Source: Sphingomonas panni (GTDB lineage: Bacteria; Pseudomonadota; Alphaproteobacteria; Sphingomonadales; Sphingomonadaceae). From it: a DNA stretch of 64,000 bases. How positions within the stretch are numbered: position 1 is the first letter of the stretch; every line of letters starts with the position of its first letter. Of the stretch, positions 42,967 to 50,797 are shown in pieces. Location: positions 1 through 64,000 of the forward strand of contig NZ_JAKREU010000008.1 in the NCBI RefSeq assembly GCF_022664435.1. The letters run 5' to 3'. The notes beneath the pieces were generated by a model that had not been told where the DNA came from, did not search any database, and worked only from the letters and a program-made list of their open reading frames with translations. The position numbers and the translations under genes are program-made.

Positions 42967-43157
42967 GCGCGCGCCGCGATGCTGTTGTCGCGCTCCGTCA
43001 CTCGCCACGGCTGCAGTGGATCGTGACTGGCGACCACGATCACGTCGATGCCATGTTCCATCATTCGCCGCGCGACCCGGAGCGCGTTGCTCTGGCTGCA
43101 TAGCGCGCGCCGCAGCGCGGAGAGAGCGGCTGTATCGTTCATAATAGGCTCCATCAT
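42957..43157 (-). CDS. hypothetical small protein, 66 aa
   Basis: Start overlaps the stop of the DUF6927 gene (ATGA) and its end overlaps the nuclease start. Contains GIDVIVVASHDPLQPWRVTE. No family recognised. Confidence 0.5.
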   Translation of the reverse strand: MMEPIMNDTAALSALRRALCSQSNALRVARRMMEHGIDVIVVASHDPLQPWRVTERDNSIAARACA

Positions 43158-43792
43158 GCCGTCATCGCAGGTGCCGGCGGTTTCGCGAAGATCGTGGCAT
43201 GGACCTTTGTCTGGGGAACGACGATCCAGGGCAGATCACGGAAATTGCGGATGTGGTAGTGGCCGAAGCCATTTTCGCCGCGGAAGGTGATGCGGGCGCC
43301 ACGCTTCACCACAACGAACTCGGCGCCGACGTGGTCGTCGCTGAAGGTCAGCGGTTGAGGCAGTCGAATCCGCATGCCGTCTTCAACGCGTCGTGCTCTT
43401 CTACGAAGGCGCGCCAGACAGCGCCTTCGCCAATTCAGCGCGTACTCGTTGTTCGTCGGGGGAAGCAGGCGCAGGATTTTTTCAGGGCAATCGTCCGAGT
43501 AGGGACCGGCATTCTCGCCCATGTCTTTATAGGCGAAGATGTAGCCGTCCTTCGCATTCGGCGTCCATCGGACCTCACAAATGAGCGCGGTGATGGAGGT
43601 GGCGACATCGTTTTCGAGGACTTCGACAGCGGCATACCAGACGCGGTTTCCGACGCATGCGCTGTCGATCACGCGCGCACCGCGCGTGCCGCCACCATCG
43701 GCGTCGTTGGTGTAGGTGAATTGTGCGTCCAGATACGCCTTGGGCGTGCTGTGGCGACCCATTCCGTCGCGCCTCATCGAAAGCCATCCCAT
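43154..43792 (-). CDS. DUF6927 family protein
   Basis: 212 aa starting MGWLSMRRDGMGRHSTPKAY, with LDAQFTY, VWYAAVE, ICEVRWTPNAKDGYIFAYKD and DCPEKILRLL, the clear pattern of DUF6927. Found on many alphaproteobacterial plasmids; function unknown. Confidence 0.82.
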   Translation of the reverse strand: MGWLSMRRDGMGRHSTPKAYLDAQFTYTNDADGGGTRGARVIDSACVGNRVWYAAVEVLENDVATSITALICEVRWTPNAKDGYIFAYKDMGENAGPYSDDCPEKILRLLPPTNNEYALNWRRRCLARLRRRARRVEDGMRIRLPQPLTFSDDHVGAEFVVVKRGARITFRGENGFGHYHIRNFRDLPWIVVPQTKVHATIFAKPPAPAMTA

Positions 43793-43816
43793 GGCGGGTT
43801 CTCCTGTGAGAATGGG

Positions 43817-44026
43817 TCATGCTGCCAGCTTCGCCGGATGTACGGCCTCGGCCGAGAAGGTGCGAAGATATGCAAAGGCTTGCTCGGCCTTTGTGGCGGC
43901 AACGAAGATCACGCTCTTGTCCGACCGGAGCATACGCAACCAATCGCCAATGTAGCTTGCATGGCTATCGTGTATCTCGGATGGGAGACCAAGATCGCTA
44001 CACACCATGGCTCCTGTTAGTTCGGC
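43817..44026 (-). pseudogene. ardC: backbone ardC, C-terminal half
   Basis: 69 residues in frame from the island edge: AELTGAMVCSDLGLPSE, then SYIGDWLRMLRSDKSVIFVA and AATKAEQAFAYL, the C-terminal part of ArdC-type anti-restriction metalloproteases. The 17 residues upstream of AELTG (from 44077) are island-derived. The N-terminal 233 residues are at 54127-54825. Joining them at GC restores LEELVAELTG and a 302-aa protein. Confidence 0.88.
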
Positions 44027-44030
44027 GGTA

Positions 44031-44043
44031 TATCCTGACAGTC
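44031..44043 (+). repeat. island 2 left terminal inverted repeat
   Basis: TATCCTGACAGTC, matching TATCTGGACAGTC at the other end (54110-54122, minus strand) in 11 of 13 positions. Confidence 0.7.
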
Positions 44044-44078
44044 CAGCCCAAAATGGCGGTTGGAAGGTGAAAACCATC

Positions 44079-44407
44079 GGTTGCCTCCAGCACTGCCCAA
44101 AAGCCCCATGGCCTCCCCCGAGGCGGGGGTGGGCGGCGAGAGCGACCGGAGAGGCCTGCTGAAGCGGCGGGCTGCACCCGCAGGGGCGAAATGAAATGGA
44201 GCAGCCCGGCGAAGCCGAGGCTTGCAGCGCGCCGCGGCGGGCCTAGCAGGGAGCGCCGACCACTCCCGCATCGAGGGAGAGGCCAAAAAATCGGAGCCGC
44301 CGCGCAAGCGGCGTCCGCTTAATGGCGGGCGACAGCCCGCATCGACATGCATCGCGAAGCGGCCGATCGCGCGAGGGATCGGCCGCCATGGCAGTGGCGC
44401 TCGTGCG
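44079..44407. other. GC-rich non-coding stretch inside island 2
   Basis: No supported gene. Several short GC-rich inverted repeats (for example CCCCCGAGGCGGGGG and GGCCGATCGCGCGAGGGATCGGCC-like). This is the cargo-to-3'-end region of the island. Confidence 0.4.
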
Positions 44408-45757
44408 TTAAGTCAGCATGTAGCCGACGTCGGAGGCGCCGGTCGGATAGGCGAACATGGTGGAGCGAAGATCGGCCGCGGTGAGGCCGTGGCGGATTGC
44501 CAGACCGAAAACGTTGATTACCTCGTCGGCGTTCGGCCCCACGAGATGCGCGCCGAGGATGAGGTCCGTGTCCTCGTCGATCAGCAGCTTATGGCCGTAG
44601 ACCGGCTCGGCGAGGCGGCGGGCGGTGAACCAGTCTGGCGTCGAGGCTGCGTTGACCCGGAGCGCGACGCCGCCGCGGCGCGCCGCCTCCTCTGACAGTC
44701 CGACGGCGGCGATCGGCGGCAGAGTGAAGGCCACGCTCGGCACGCCGCGATAGTCCGGCTGGTGCGTCGGGCCATCCAGGAGGTTGGCGGCAACTACCTT
44801 GGCATCGTGGCTGGACACCGGCGTCAGCCGCGGCCCGACTCCGGCAGCGTCGCCGGCGGCATAGACCCGCGGGTTGGAAATGCTCCGCAGATGCGCGTCG
44901 AGCTGCAGGCGCCCGTCCTGCACCGCCACCTCGCCGGCGGACAGGTCGAGCGCCTTGAGGTCAGGACCGCGCCCGGCGGCATGAACGACGAGATCGGCGG
45001 CGACGCTGAGATCAGGCTCGCCCTGGCGCTCGGCGTGGACCAGCAGACCGCTCCCGCTGCGCTCGACCCGGGTAACGGTGGCACCGGTCTCGACGCGGAT
45101 GCCGAGCGCCTCGAACCGGGGCGTCAGCCAGCCCACCAGGTCGGGATCGAAGTGCGGCAGGAGCCGCTCGGCCCGCTGTAGGATGGTGACCTCTGCGCCC
45201 GCTCGGGCCGCCAGATGCGAGAACTCCGCAGCGACATAGCCGCCGCCGATCAGCACGATCCGGCGCGGCAGGGCCTGAAGCTCCAGGAACGCATCGCTTG
45301 TGCTCACCAGATCTTCGCCCGGAATGCCGAGCGGGACTGGACGCGCGCCGCTGGCGATCAGGATATGGCGGGCCCGCAATGTCCGGCCTTCCACCACGAT
45401 CGTGTCTGGGCCGGCAAAGCGAGCAACACCGTGTAATGCGTCGACACCGAGCTCGGCGTAGCGGTGCGCCTGCTTGGCGGGGATCGGATCGGTGAAGGTC
45501 CGCTTGAACGCCATCAGGTCGGGCCAGTCGATCGCCAGCGTGCCGTCGACGCCATGTCTGGCCATGCGCCTTGCCGCGTCGATCGCTTCCTCGCCGCTGA
45601 CCAGCATCCTCTTGGGATCGCAGCCACGCAGCGCACAGGTGCCGCCGAACGGACGGTGATCGATGACGGCGACGGACCATCCAGCGGCACGGACCCGGCC
45701 GACCGCGACCTGCGCTGCCGTGCCACTGCCGATGACGATCAGGTCGTAGGAAGCCAT
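44408..45757 (-). CDS. flavin disulfide reductase of the mer operon (MerA-like, no C-terminal Cys pair)
   Basis: 449 aa from MASYDLIVIGSGTAAQ. FAD-binding GSGTAAQ, redox-active pair Cys41/Cys46 (GGTCALRGCDPKR), NAD(P) motif IGGGYVAAE and FAD motif YAAGDAAG are all present. MerA has an N-terminal metal-binding domain and a C-terminal Cys-Cys pair that passes Hg(II) to the active site; both are missing here (C-terminus ASDVGYMLT). It may reduce Hg(II) poorly or serve another thiol-disulfide role. It overlaps the end of merB and is the last gene of the operon. Confidence 0.83.
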   Translation of the reverse strand: MASYDLIVIGSGTAAQVAVGRVRAAGWSVAVIDHRPFGGTCALRGCDPKRMLVSGEEAIDAARRMARHGVDGTLAIDWPDLMAFKRTFTDPIPAKQAHRYAELGVDALHGVARFAGPDTIVVEGRTLRARHILIASGARPVPLGIPGEDLVSTSDAFLELQALPRRIVLIGGGYVAAEFSHLAARAGAEVTILQRAERLLPHFDPDLVGWLTPRFEALGIRVETGATVTRVERSGSGLLVHAERQGEPDLSVAADLVVHAAGRGPDLKALDLSAGEVAVQDGRLQLDAHLRSISNPRVYAAGDAAGVGPRLTPVSSHDAKVVAANLLDGPTHQPDYRGVPSVAFTLPPIAAVGLSEEAARRGGVALRVNAASTPDWFTARRLAEPVYGHKLLIDEDTDLILGAHLVGPNADEVINVFGLAIRHGLTAADLRSTMFAYPTGASDVGYMLT

Positions 45758-46518
45758 GGTCGCATCTCCATCCGCATCGGCGCAAAAATCGCGCGCCCAA
45801 CCTCGAGCGCTTCGGCCAGGCACAGACGAATGCCGTCATCGGCTCCGACCGGACCGCTCGCGCACCAGGCCGCCAGATGATCGTCATCGCAGAAGAAGGC
45901 CTGCAAGGTGCAGAGCGACGATGCCGCGCAGCCACTGGCATAGCGACGGCCGGACCAGACGACGATCGCGCCCGGCTCAACCTCTTCCAGCTCGCGGCCG
46001 CGGCTGGGGGTATGGATGGCGAGCGTGCGCCGGCACTGGCGGCAGGCCGAGCGGATCATGCAGTCCCGCTCCAGCATGGCGCCGATCCCCAACGCGTCGA
46101 TGGCGCACATGGCGCTCATGGTCACTCCGCTGACTTCGACTTGATGTTCGCTGGGGCCGTCGGTGAACGGATAGGCGCCGGTCACCCGGCCCGCGCCGTC
46201 GAGGACCACGAGATCGCGCCCGGCGAGCCGCTGCAGGGCCGAGCCGACCTCGCCGGAGGGGAGTCCCGATGCGGCGGCGATCTGTGCCGGCACCGGCGAG
46301 CGACCATCGGCAGCATAGGCTTGAAGCACGGCGCGCCGGACCCGCTCCTCGACGCCGTCCATCCCGCGCCACTTCGAACCGATGAACGCCGCGAACAGTG
46401 CCGTCAGGGCTGCGCGGGCGCTGGGTGTTGTGACTGCGCTCCAGTCCGGGACAACGGCACCGCCGGGAAATGTAACCGTCGATCCAAAGGCGGCTTCAGC
46501 GGATGATGCGCGCGCCAT
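45739..46518 (-). CDS. merB: alkylmercury lyase
   Basis: 259 aa. MerB cleaves carbon-mercury bonds. The catalytic residues Cys138 and Asp141 (SAMCAIDALG) and Cys197 (SGCAASSLC) match Cys96, Asp99 and Cys159 of the plasmid R831b enzyme, in the usual order. An N-terminal extension of ~45 aa precedes the domain. Organomercurial resistance is predicted together with the flavin reductase. Cytosolic. Confidence 0.92.
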   Translation of the reverse strand: MARASSAEAAFGSTVTFPGGAVVPDWSAVTTPSARAALTALFAAFIGSKWRGMDGVEERVRRAVLQAYAADGRSPVPAQIAAASGLPSGEVGSALQRLAGRDLVVLDGAGRVTGAYPFTDGPSEHQVEVSGVTMSAMCAIDALGIGAMLERDCMIRSACRQCRRTLAIHTPSRGRELEEVEPGAIVVWSGRRYASGCAASSLCTLQAFFCDDDHLAAWCASGPVGADDGIRLCLAEALEVGRAIFAPMRMEMRPWLPTT

Positions 46519-46530
46519 CGCCCGCCCTCC

Positions 46531-46755
46531 TCAGCCGCAGCACGCCTTGCCGCCGCTCTCCTGGATCGGCGGACAGGGCACGTCGCCGTAGGAGCAATAG
46601 ACGCAGCAATCGCCCGGCTTGGGCTTGAGGACCGCGCCGCAACCCCGGCAGTCGTAGAAATACTGGCAGGCATTGGTCGGCATGGTCTCCGTCGCCCGAT
46701 GACCGCAGTGGGGACAGGTCAGCGTCGAGCGCAGCTCGGGGGTGGCATCAGACAT
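46531..46755 (-). CDS. GDCCVxC-domain protein
   Basis: 74 aa, Cys-rich: LTCPHCGHRATET, FYDCRGCG, then the name-giving PGDCCVYCSYGDVPCPP and a terminal KACCG. This small protein family accompanies mer operons and probably binds or shuttles Hg(II). Start ATG overlaps the end of merT. Confidence 0.88.
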   Translation of the reverse strand: MSDATPELRSTLTCPHCGHRATETMPTNACQYFYDCRGCGAVLKPKPGDCCVYCSYGDVPCPPIQESGGKACCG

Positions 46756-47107
46756 AGCGATAGCCTGCCCAGAGCAGGGCCGCACCGAGCAGCAATCCGA
46801 TGAGCGTGAGAACACGCATCCAGCGCGGCGTGCATATGCCGCCCGGCCCACAGCGCGCCGCCGTAACTTGCTGGCGCAACAGCAGCGCCGCGCCGGCAAG
46901 CAGGCACAATGCGCCAATGAGGAGAAGCGGCGTGCGATACGGCGCGGCGACAATGGCCACGCCGCCGAGCCAAGCTGCGCCGATCCCGGCGGATGCGAAG
47001 AGGATCGGCAGCGCACAGCAGGCGGCGACGCCGAACGCCGCAGCGATCCCCGCCAGCGTGAGCGTGGCGGTGCCGATCCCCTTAGGCGGGCTTGGCGTCT
47101 GGGTCAC
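46748..47107 (-). CDS. merT: mercuric ion transporter MerT
   Basis: 119 aa from a GTG at 47107 with AAGGAG in front. The ATG at 47146 is rejected because it lies inside the promoter dyad. Three helices; Hg-binding pair Cys30-Cys31 (VAACCALPILF) in the first helix and Cys86/Cys92 (RCGPGGIC) in the loop. It imports Hg(II) for cytosolic detoxification. No MerP partner is seen. Confidence 0.85.
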   Translation of the reverse strand: MTQTPSPPKGIGTATLTLAGIAAAFGVAACCALPILFASAGIGAAWLGGVAIVAAPYRTPLLLIGALCLLAGAALLLRQQVTAARCGPGGICTPRWMRVLTLIGLLLGAALLWAGYRYV

Positions 47108-47136
47108 GGGCGACTCCTTGTGGCGGGCATTGAGCT

Positions 47137-47167
47137 GTCCTAACATCTGTAGCGACTACAGACTCAA
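47137..47167 (-). promoter_or_regulatory. MerR-type promoter/operator 3 (mer operon)
   Basis: Dyad TCTGTAG-CGA-CTACAGA (47146-47162). On the minus strand TTGAGT and TAGGAC are 19 bp apart around it. Shared by divergent merR and merT. The core CTGTAG..CTACAG is the same as in operators 1 and 2 of island 1. Confidence 0.8.
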
Positions 47168-47181
47168 GAGGTATTTTGGGG

Positions 47182-47598
47182 ATGGCCGCAACCGGCGCGA
47201 TCCAGATCGGCGAACTCTCACGCCGCACCGGATGCAACATCGAGACGATCCGCTATTACGAGCGGATCGGGCTGCTGCCCGCTCCGCCGCGGCGGGGCCG
47301 CTACCGCAGCTATGGCCGGGAGGACGTGGCTCGCCTGGGCTTCGTGCGCCGCGCGAGGGAGCTGGGCTTTACCCTGGACGAGGTACGCGCCTTGCTCGGA
47401 CTCGCGGTTGGCGGTCAGGCCTCCTGCGCCGAGGTGCGCGAGCTCGCGGCGTCGCACCTGAAGGACGTACGCGCGCGGATCGCGGACCTCAAGCGGATGG
47501 AACGGGTTCTGGCCGACTCGGTGCGCGCCTGCGATGCCGGTCGGGATCCGGGCTGTCCGCTGCTCGACACACTTGGCGCCGAAGTGCGGGTCGCGTGA
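47182..47598 (+). CDS. merR: mercury-responsive regulator MerR
   Basis: 138 aa from ATG 47182. Winged helix (ETIRYYERIGLLPAPP) and the three Hg-binding cysteines at 82, 117 and 125 (ASCAEV, RACDAGRDPGCPLLDTL), almost the same positions as in Tn501 MerR (82, 117, 126). Divergent from merT, 74 nt away. It should repress and, with Hg(II), activate the mer promoter. Confidence 0.92.
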   Translation: MAATGAIQIGELSRRTGCNIETIRYYERIGLLPAPPRRGRYRSYGREDVARLGFVRRARELGFTLDEVRALLGLAVGGQASCAEVRELAASHLKDVRARIADLKRMERVLADSVRACDAGRDPGCPLLDTLGAEVRVA

Positions 47599-47601
47599 GC
47601 A

Positions 47602-48465
47602 TTACGGCTGTCGGGCGTGCATCCAGTCGGCTGCCGCCTGCGCCTTGCTCGCCGCGGTGAAGATCGCCCGAGGCTCGTCCTTGAGCAGTTGCAGCCAGGA
47701 GGCGATGTAGGCCGCATGATCGGGTCGCGGTTCGTGCGCGATCCCAAGATCGGCGAGCAGGAACGATGCGGTCAGTTCGGCGGTCGCTTCCTCCATGGCG
47801 AGCGCGTGCCTGGTCCACTTGGCGCTGAAATCCCGGTCAAGCCGATGGGCTGCGCCACTGGCATGAGCCGCTTCGTGAATGTGGGTGGCGTAGAAGCCGT
47901 GGGCATCGTGGAAGGCGCTGAAATCCGGCATGTGAATGCGGTCTTCGGCGATATGATAATAGGCGCTGGCCGAGCCGTAGACAGTATCGATGCCGAGCGC
48001 GGCGATGAAGGCTTCGGCGGCGGCGAGGCGTTCGCTCTCAGGCAGGTCCGGCGCCGGTTCGGGCGCGTAGCCATCGACCTGATCGGCGTTGAACAGGCTG
48101 AACGCCTTGGCGAAAAGCCGTCGATGGTCGTCATCGCCGCCGGCGTCGTCACCCTTCGCGCGAAACTCCTTCCAGAGGACGCCGAGGCTGGCGTGCTCGC
48201 CCTTGCGGACCTGCGCGCCGAGCGCCTGCCACTGGCGATAGGTGCCCCAGACCCCGCTCGCGTAGCCGCTGCCATAGGCGGCCGCCCAGAGCGAGATCGT
48301 ATTTATGCCGCGATAGGGCTTGCCGCTGGCGACGTTGGTCGGGCGGGTGACGTCGGCGCCAAAATGATGCCACGGCATGCGCCAGGTGCCGGTGCCGGCT
48401 TCGATGGCGTCGACGATCGCTTGCGTGACGCGAGCGTAGACGTCTGAGCGTGGTGAGGCTGACAT
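47602..48465 (-). CDS. ardC: ArdC-type anti-restriction protein, island copy
   Basis: 287 aa from MSASPRSDVYARVTQAIVDA. N-terminal ssDNA-binding (ArdC-N/DUF1738) domain with YRGINTISLW, and a C-terminal zincin-like domain with the HExxH motif His197-Glu198..His201 (THIHEAAHASG). Complete, unlike the backbone copy that the island disrupts. ArdC proteins protect incoming DNA from restriction. It is convergent with merR, 3 nt apart. Confidence 0.9.
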   Translation of the reverse strand: MSASPRSDVYARVTQAIVDAIEAGTGTWRMPWHHFGADVTRPTNVASGKPYRGINTISLWAAAYGSGYASGVWGTYRQWQALGAQVRKGEHASLGVLWKEFRAKGDDAGGDDDHRRLFAKAFSLFNADQVDGYAPEPAPDLPESERLAAAEAFIAALGIDTVYGSASAYYHIAEDRIHMPDFSAFHDAHGFYATHIHEAAHASGAAHRLDRDFSAKWTRHALAMEEATAELTASFLLADLGIAHEPRPDHAAYIASWLQLLKDEPRAIFTAASKAQAAADWMHARQP

Positions 48466-48634
48466 GATATGTTCTCCGTTCTCGCGCCGGGGACCATCCC
48501 CGGCGGCGGAGGCCCGTTCGCGCCGGGCACAGGGGGGCTCGCGCACCCGTCAGGGCCGCAGCGAAGCGAAGGACGGCGAAGCCGTTGCGCGGGCGCGCCG
48601 ACCGGCGCAGGACTCCGCCAACAGCCGGGGTGGT
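48466..48634. other. ardC leader region; no ginD gene
   Basis: The place downstream of ginC where ginD would be expected. It contains only GC-rich leader sequence of the island ardC and no reading frame like GinD. Confidence 0.55.
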
Positions 48635-50797
48635 CTACGGCGCGGGAGGGTCGATCCCGGCAATCACCGCGGTCAGGCGATCAAGCTCGCGCTGGAGCGC
48701 CTGACGCTGGAGGTCGGAGATGCGCCGTTCGCGTAAGTGCGCCCGGGCATCGGCCGCCGCACGTTCCCAGGCCGGTCTGTGGCGGGCGGTGATGCAGGCG
48801 TTGGGGCAGCGGGTCGGTTCGCACAGGGCGGTAAGCGGCTGCGCGGGATCGGGGGTCGTCACGCGCTTGAGGCAGAGCGCGGTCGCGGGATCGAAGAAGC
48901 AATCCGCGAGCGGGCCGACATGGAAGGTGCGCGCGACGCTGGCGAGCATGACGCGCAGGCGGGCCCGATCGGCGATCATGGCGGGCAGTGGCCCGAGCTT
49001 AACGGCGGCATCGTCGAGGGTCCGCGCGATGCGTGGTCCCGCCGGTCCGCCGAGTGATGCGCCGCCCTGCCGCCGGTCGAAATAGTCCAGCAGATCGTCA
49101 ATCTGACCGAGCCGGCGCTGCGCCTCGACCTCTGCGCGAAACCCCGATCCACTGGTCCCGGCATAGCCCTCGAAAGCGGCGACCGAGGCATGCTTGTACT
49201 GGATCATGCCGGCGATGGTGCCGAACGGACGGTTGGCGATGTGCCACGCGATGGTGCGCCGGAACTGCCGCGTCGTGATGCGCCACGGCTTGCCATCGGG
49301 GCCGGGTGGGATGACCGGCGCATCGGGGCTGCCGAAGACGGTGTTGAGGTGGTCGCGGAAGGCGTTGAGCTGGCGGACCACCTCGCTCGACAGATGCGTC
49401 TTGGTGACAGCGCGGGGACGAAGCACCGGCCAGAGCGTGTCGCTTCCAGTCTTCCGTGCCGCGTGTTCCGACAGCCGTTCGAGCACCGTGATCGCCTCGG
49501 CCACCGGTTCGATCGTCACCCAGCTCGCCGACTCACCGGCGCTCGATCGGCGCTTGTAGAGGGTCGATCGGACGCGTTGCCGCTCGATCAGGCCGTCTTC
49601 GCTGCGCGCGATCGAGAGGCAGCCGCGCCGCATCGCCTGGACCTCGCAGTCGCGCATGCCGGTCAGATAGGCGCATACGATATAGGCGGCGGCCTGCAGC
49701 ATCCGCTCCTCGATCGCTAGGGTCTTCACGTCGAAGCGGGCACGCCATGGCCGACCGCTCTCGGGAGCGATCGAGATCGGCGTGTCCATGCCGCCGACCT
49801 CGGTACCAAGCGATGCAACCGCTTCGCGAATGACATCCGGTGCGCCGGTAGTGAGCATGAGATGCATGGCCGGCTCGGCGACGGCATCGATGCCGGCATG
49901 CAAATGGAGGAGATGGGCGTTGATCGGCGGGGTTGCATCCCCGGTGAGGGGATCGATGCGCGTGGCGCCGTTGTGTGCCGTCGTCCAGATGGGCACGCCG
50001 CGTCCTTGCCGGGCTCGGCGCGCGAGATAGCGCTCGAGGCGCGCGCGCTGCCGCAGGCGGCGCTCTGCATCAGGCAGTCCGCGTTCGGCGGCGAGCAGCC
50101 GAGCGCGGACTGCCTCGAGCCGATCGAGCGCGACCCGAGCCGCCAGAATATCGGTCGCGAAGGTCGTGACATAGCGCAGCGACCAGGCGAGCAGCGGCGT
50201 GACAATCTCCTCCGGCATGCGTGGGGTGCGGTTCTCGCGCACATGCCGATATCCGGCGACGCGCGCAGCCGCTTGCCCGGCCCACGGCTCGAACCCGAGA
50301 CCGCCTCCAGGCAGGTGATCCCGGAGATGGTAGAGATCGGTGACCACCTGCAAGAGCTGGCCGACGATGACGGGGCGCCGCGCTGAATCATCCCGCAGGT
50401 GGCGCGCATAAGCGTCGATCAGCGCCTGATCGATGCGGCCCAGGTCGAGCCGCCCAAGCCGCTCGCGCGCGAAGGCGAAGAACCGGCGAGCCCGGTTGAA
50501 TGCCTGTCGGATGCTGGCGGGCGGCAGCTTCGGGTGGTAGCCGGGAAGACCGACGTTGAGGCGGGCGTAGAGATAGGCGCGCATTGCCGCCTGCACATCG
50601 GCATGTTCGAGCACGTCGAAATGCACGGTGACGTGGCAGCGCCGAGCGTTCTCGCGGAAGACGGCGGGACCGAGATCCCAGGTCGGGTCGCCGACGTGCG
50701 ACAGCTCCTCGCGGGCATGGCCCGCCTTGAGCGGCGCGCTCGCCAGCACAGGGCGATCGTCGAACGCGGGCACGAGGGCATGGACGGGCGTGGTCAT
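48635..50797 (-). CDS. ginC: tyrosine recombinase GinC, island 2
   Basis: 720 aa from MTTPVHALVPAFD; ATG overlaps the ginB stop (ATGA). Catalytic segments LTGMRDCEVQAMRRGCL, RQFRRTIAWHIANRPFG and YKHASVAAFEGYAG line up with GinC of island 1. C-terminal four-Cys motif DCFFDPATALCLK, then LCEPTRCPN. Sequence is clearly diverged from the island 1 copy, consistent with a different target site. Confidence 0.88.
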   Translation of the reverse strand: MTTPVHALVPAFDDRPVLASAPLKAGHAREELSHVGDPTWDLGPAVFRENARRCHVTVHFDVLEHADVQAAMRAYLYARLNVGLPGYHPKLPPASIRQAFNRARRFFAFARERLGRLDLGRIDQALIDAYARHLRDDSARRPVIVGQLLQVVTDLYHLRDHLPGGGLGFEPWAGQAAARVAGYRHVRENRTPRMPEEIVTPLLAWSLRYVTTFATDILAARVALDRLEAVRARLLAAERGLPDAERRLRQRARLERYLARRARQGRGVPIWTTAHNGATRIDPLTGDATPPINAHLLHLHAGIDAVAEPAMHLMLTTGAPDVIREAVASLGTEVGGMDTPISIAPESGRPWRARFDVKTLAIEERMLQAAAYIVCAYLTGMRDCEVQAMRRGCLSIARSEDGLIERQRVRSTLYKRRSSAGESASWVTIEPVAEAITVLERLSEHAARKTGSDTLWPVLRPRAVTKTHLSSEVVRQLNAFRDHLNTVFGSPDAPVIPPGPDGKPWRITTRQFRRTIAWHIANRPFGTIAGMIQYKHASVAAFEGYAGTSGSGFRAEVEAQRRLGQIDDLLDYFDRRQGGASLGGPAGPRIARTLDDAAVKLGPLPAMIADRARLRVMLASVARTFHVGPLADCFFDPATALCLKRVTTPDPAQPLTALCEPTRCPNACITARHRPAWERAAADARAHLRERRISDLQRQALQRELDRLTAVIAGIDPPAP

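Noticed and set aside
47108-47146. ATG at 47146 as merT start
   Set aside because: It lies within the MerR promoter; a GTG at 47107 with AAGGAG in front fits the family N-terminus.
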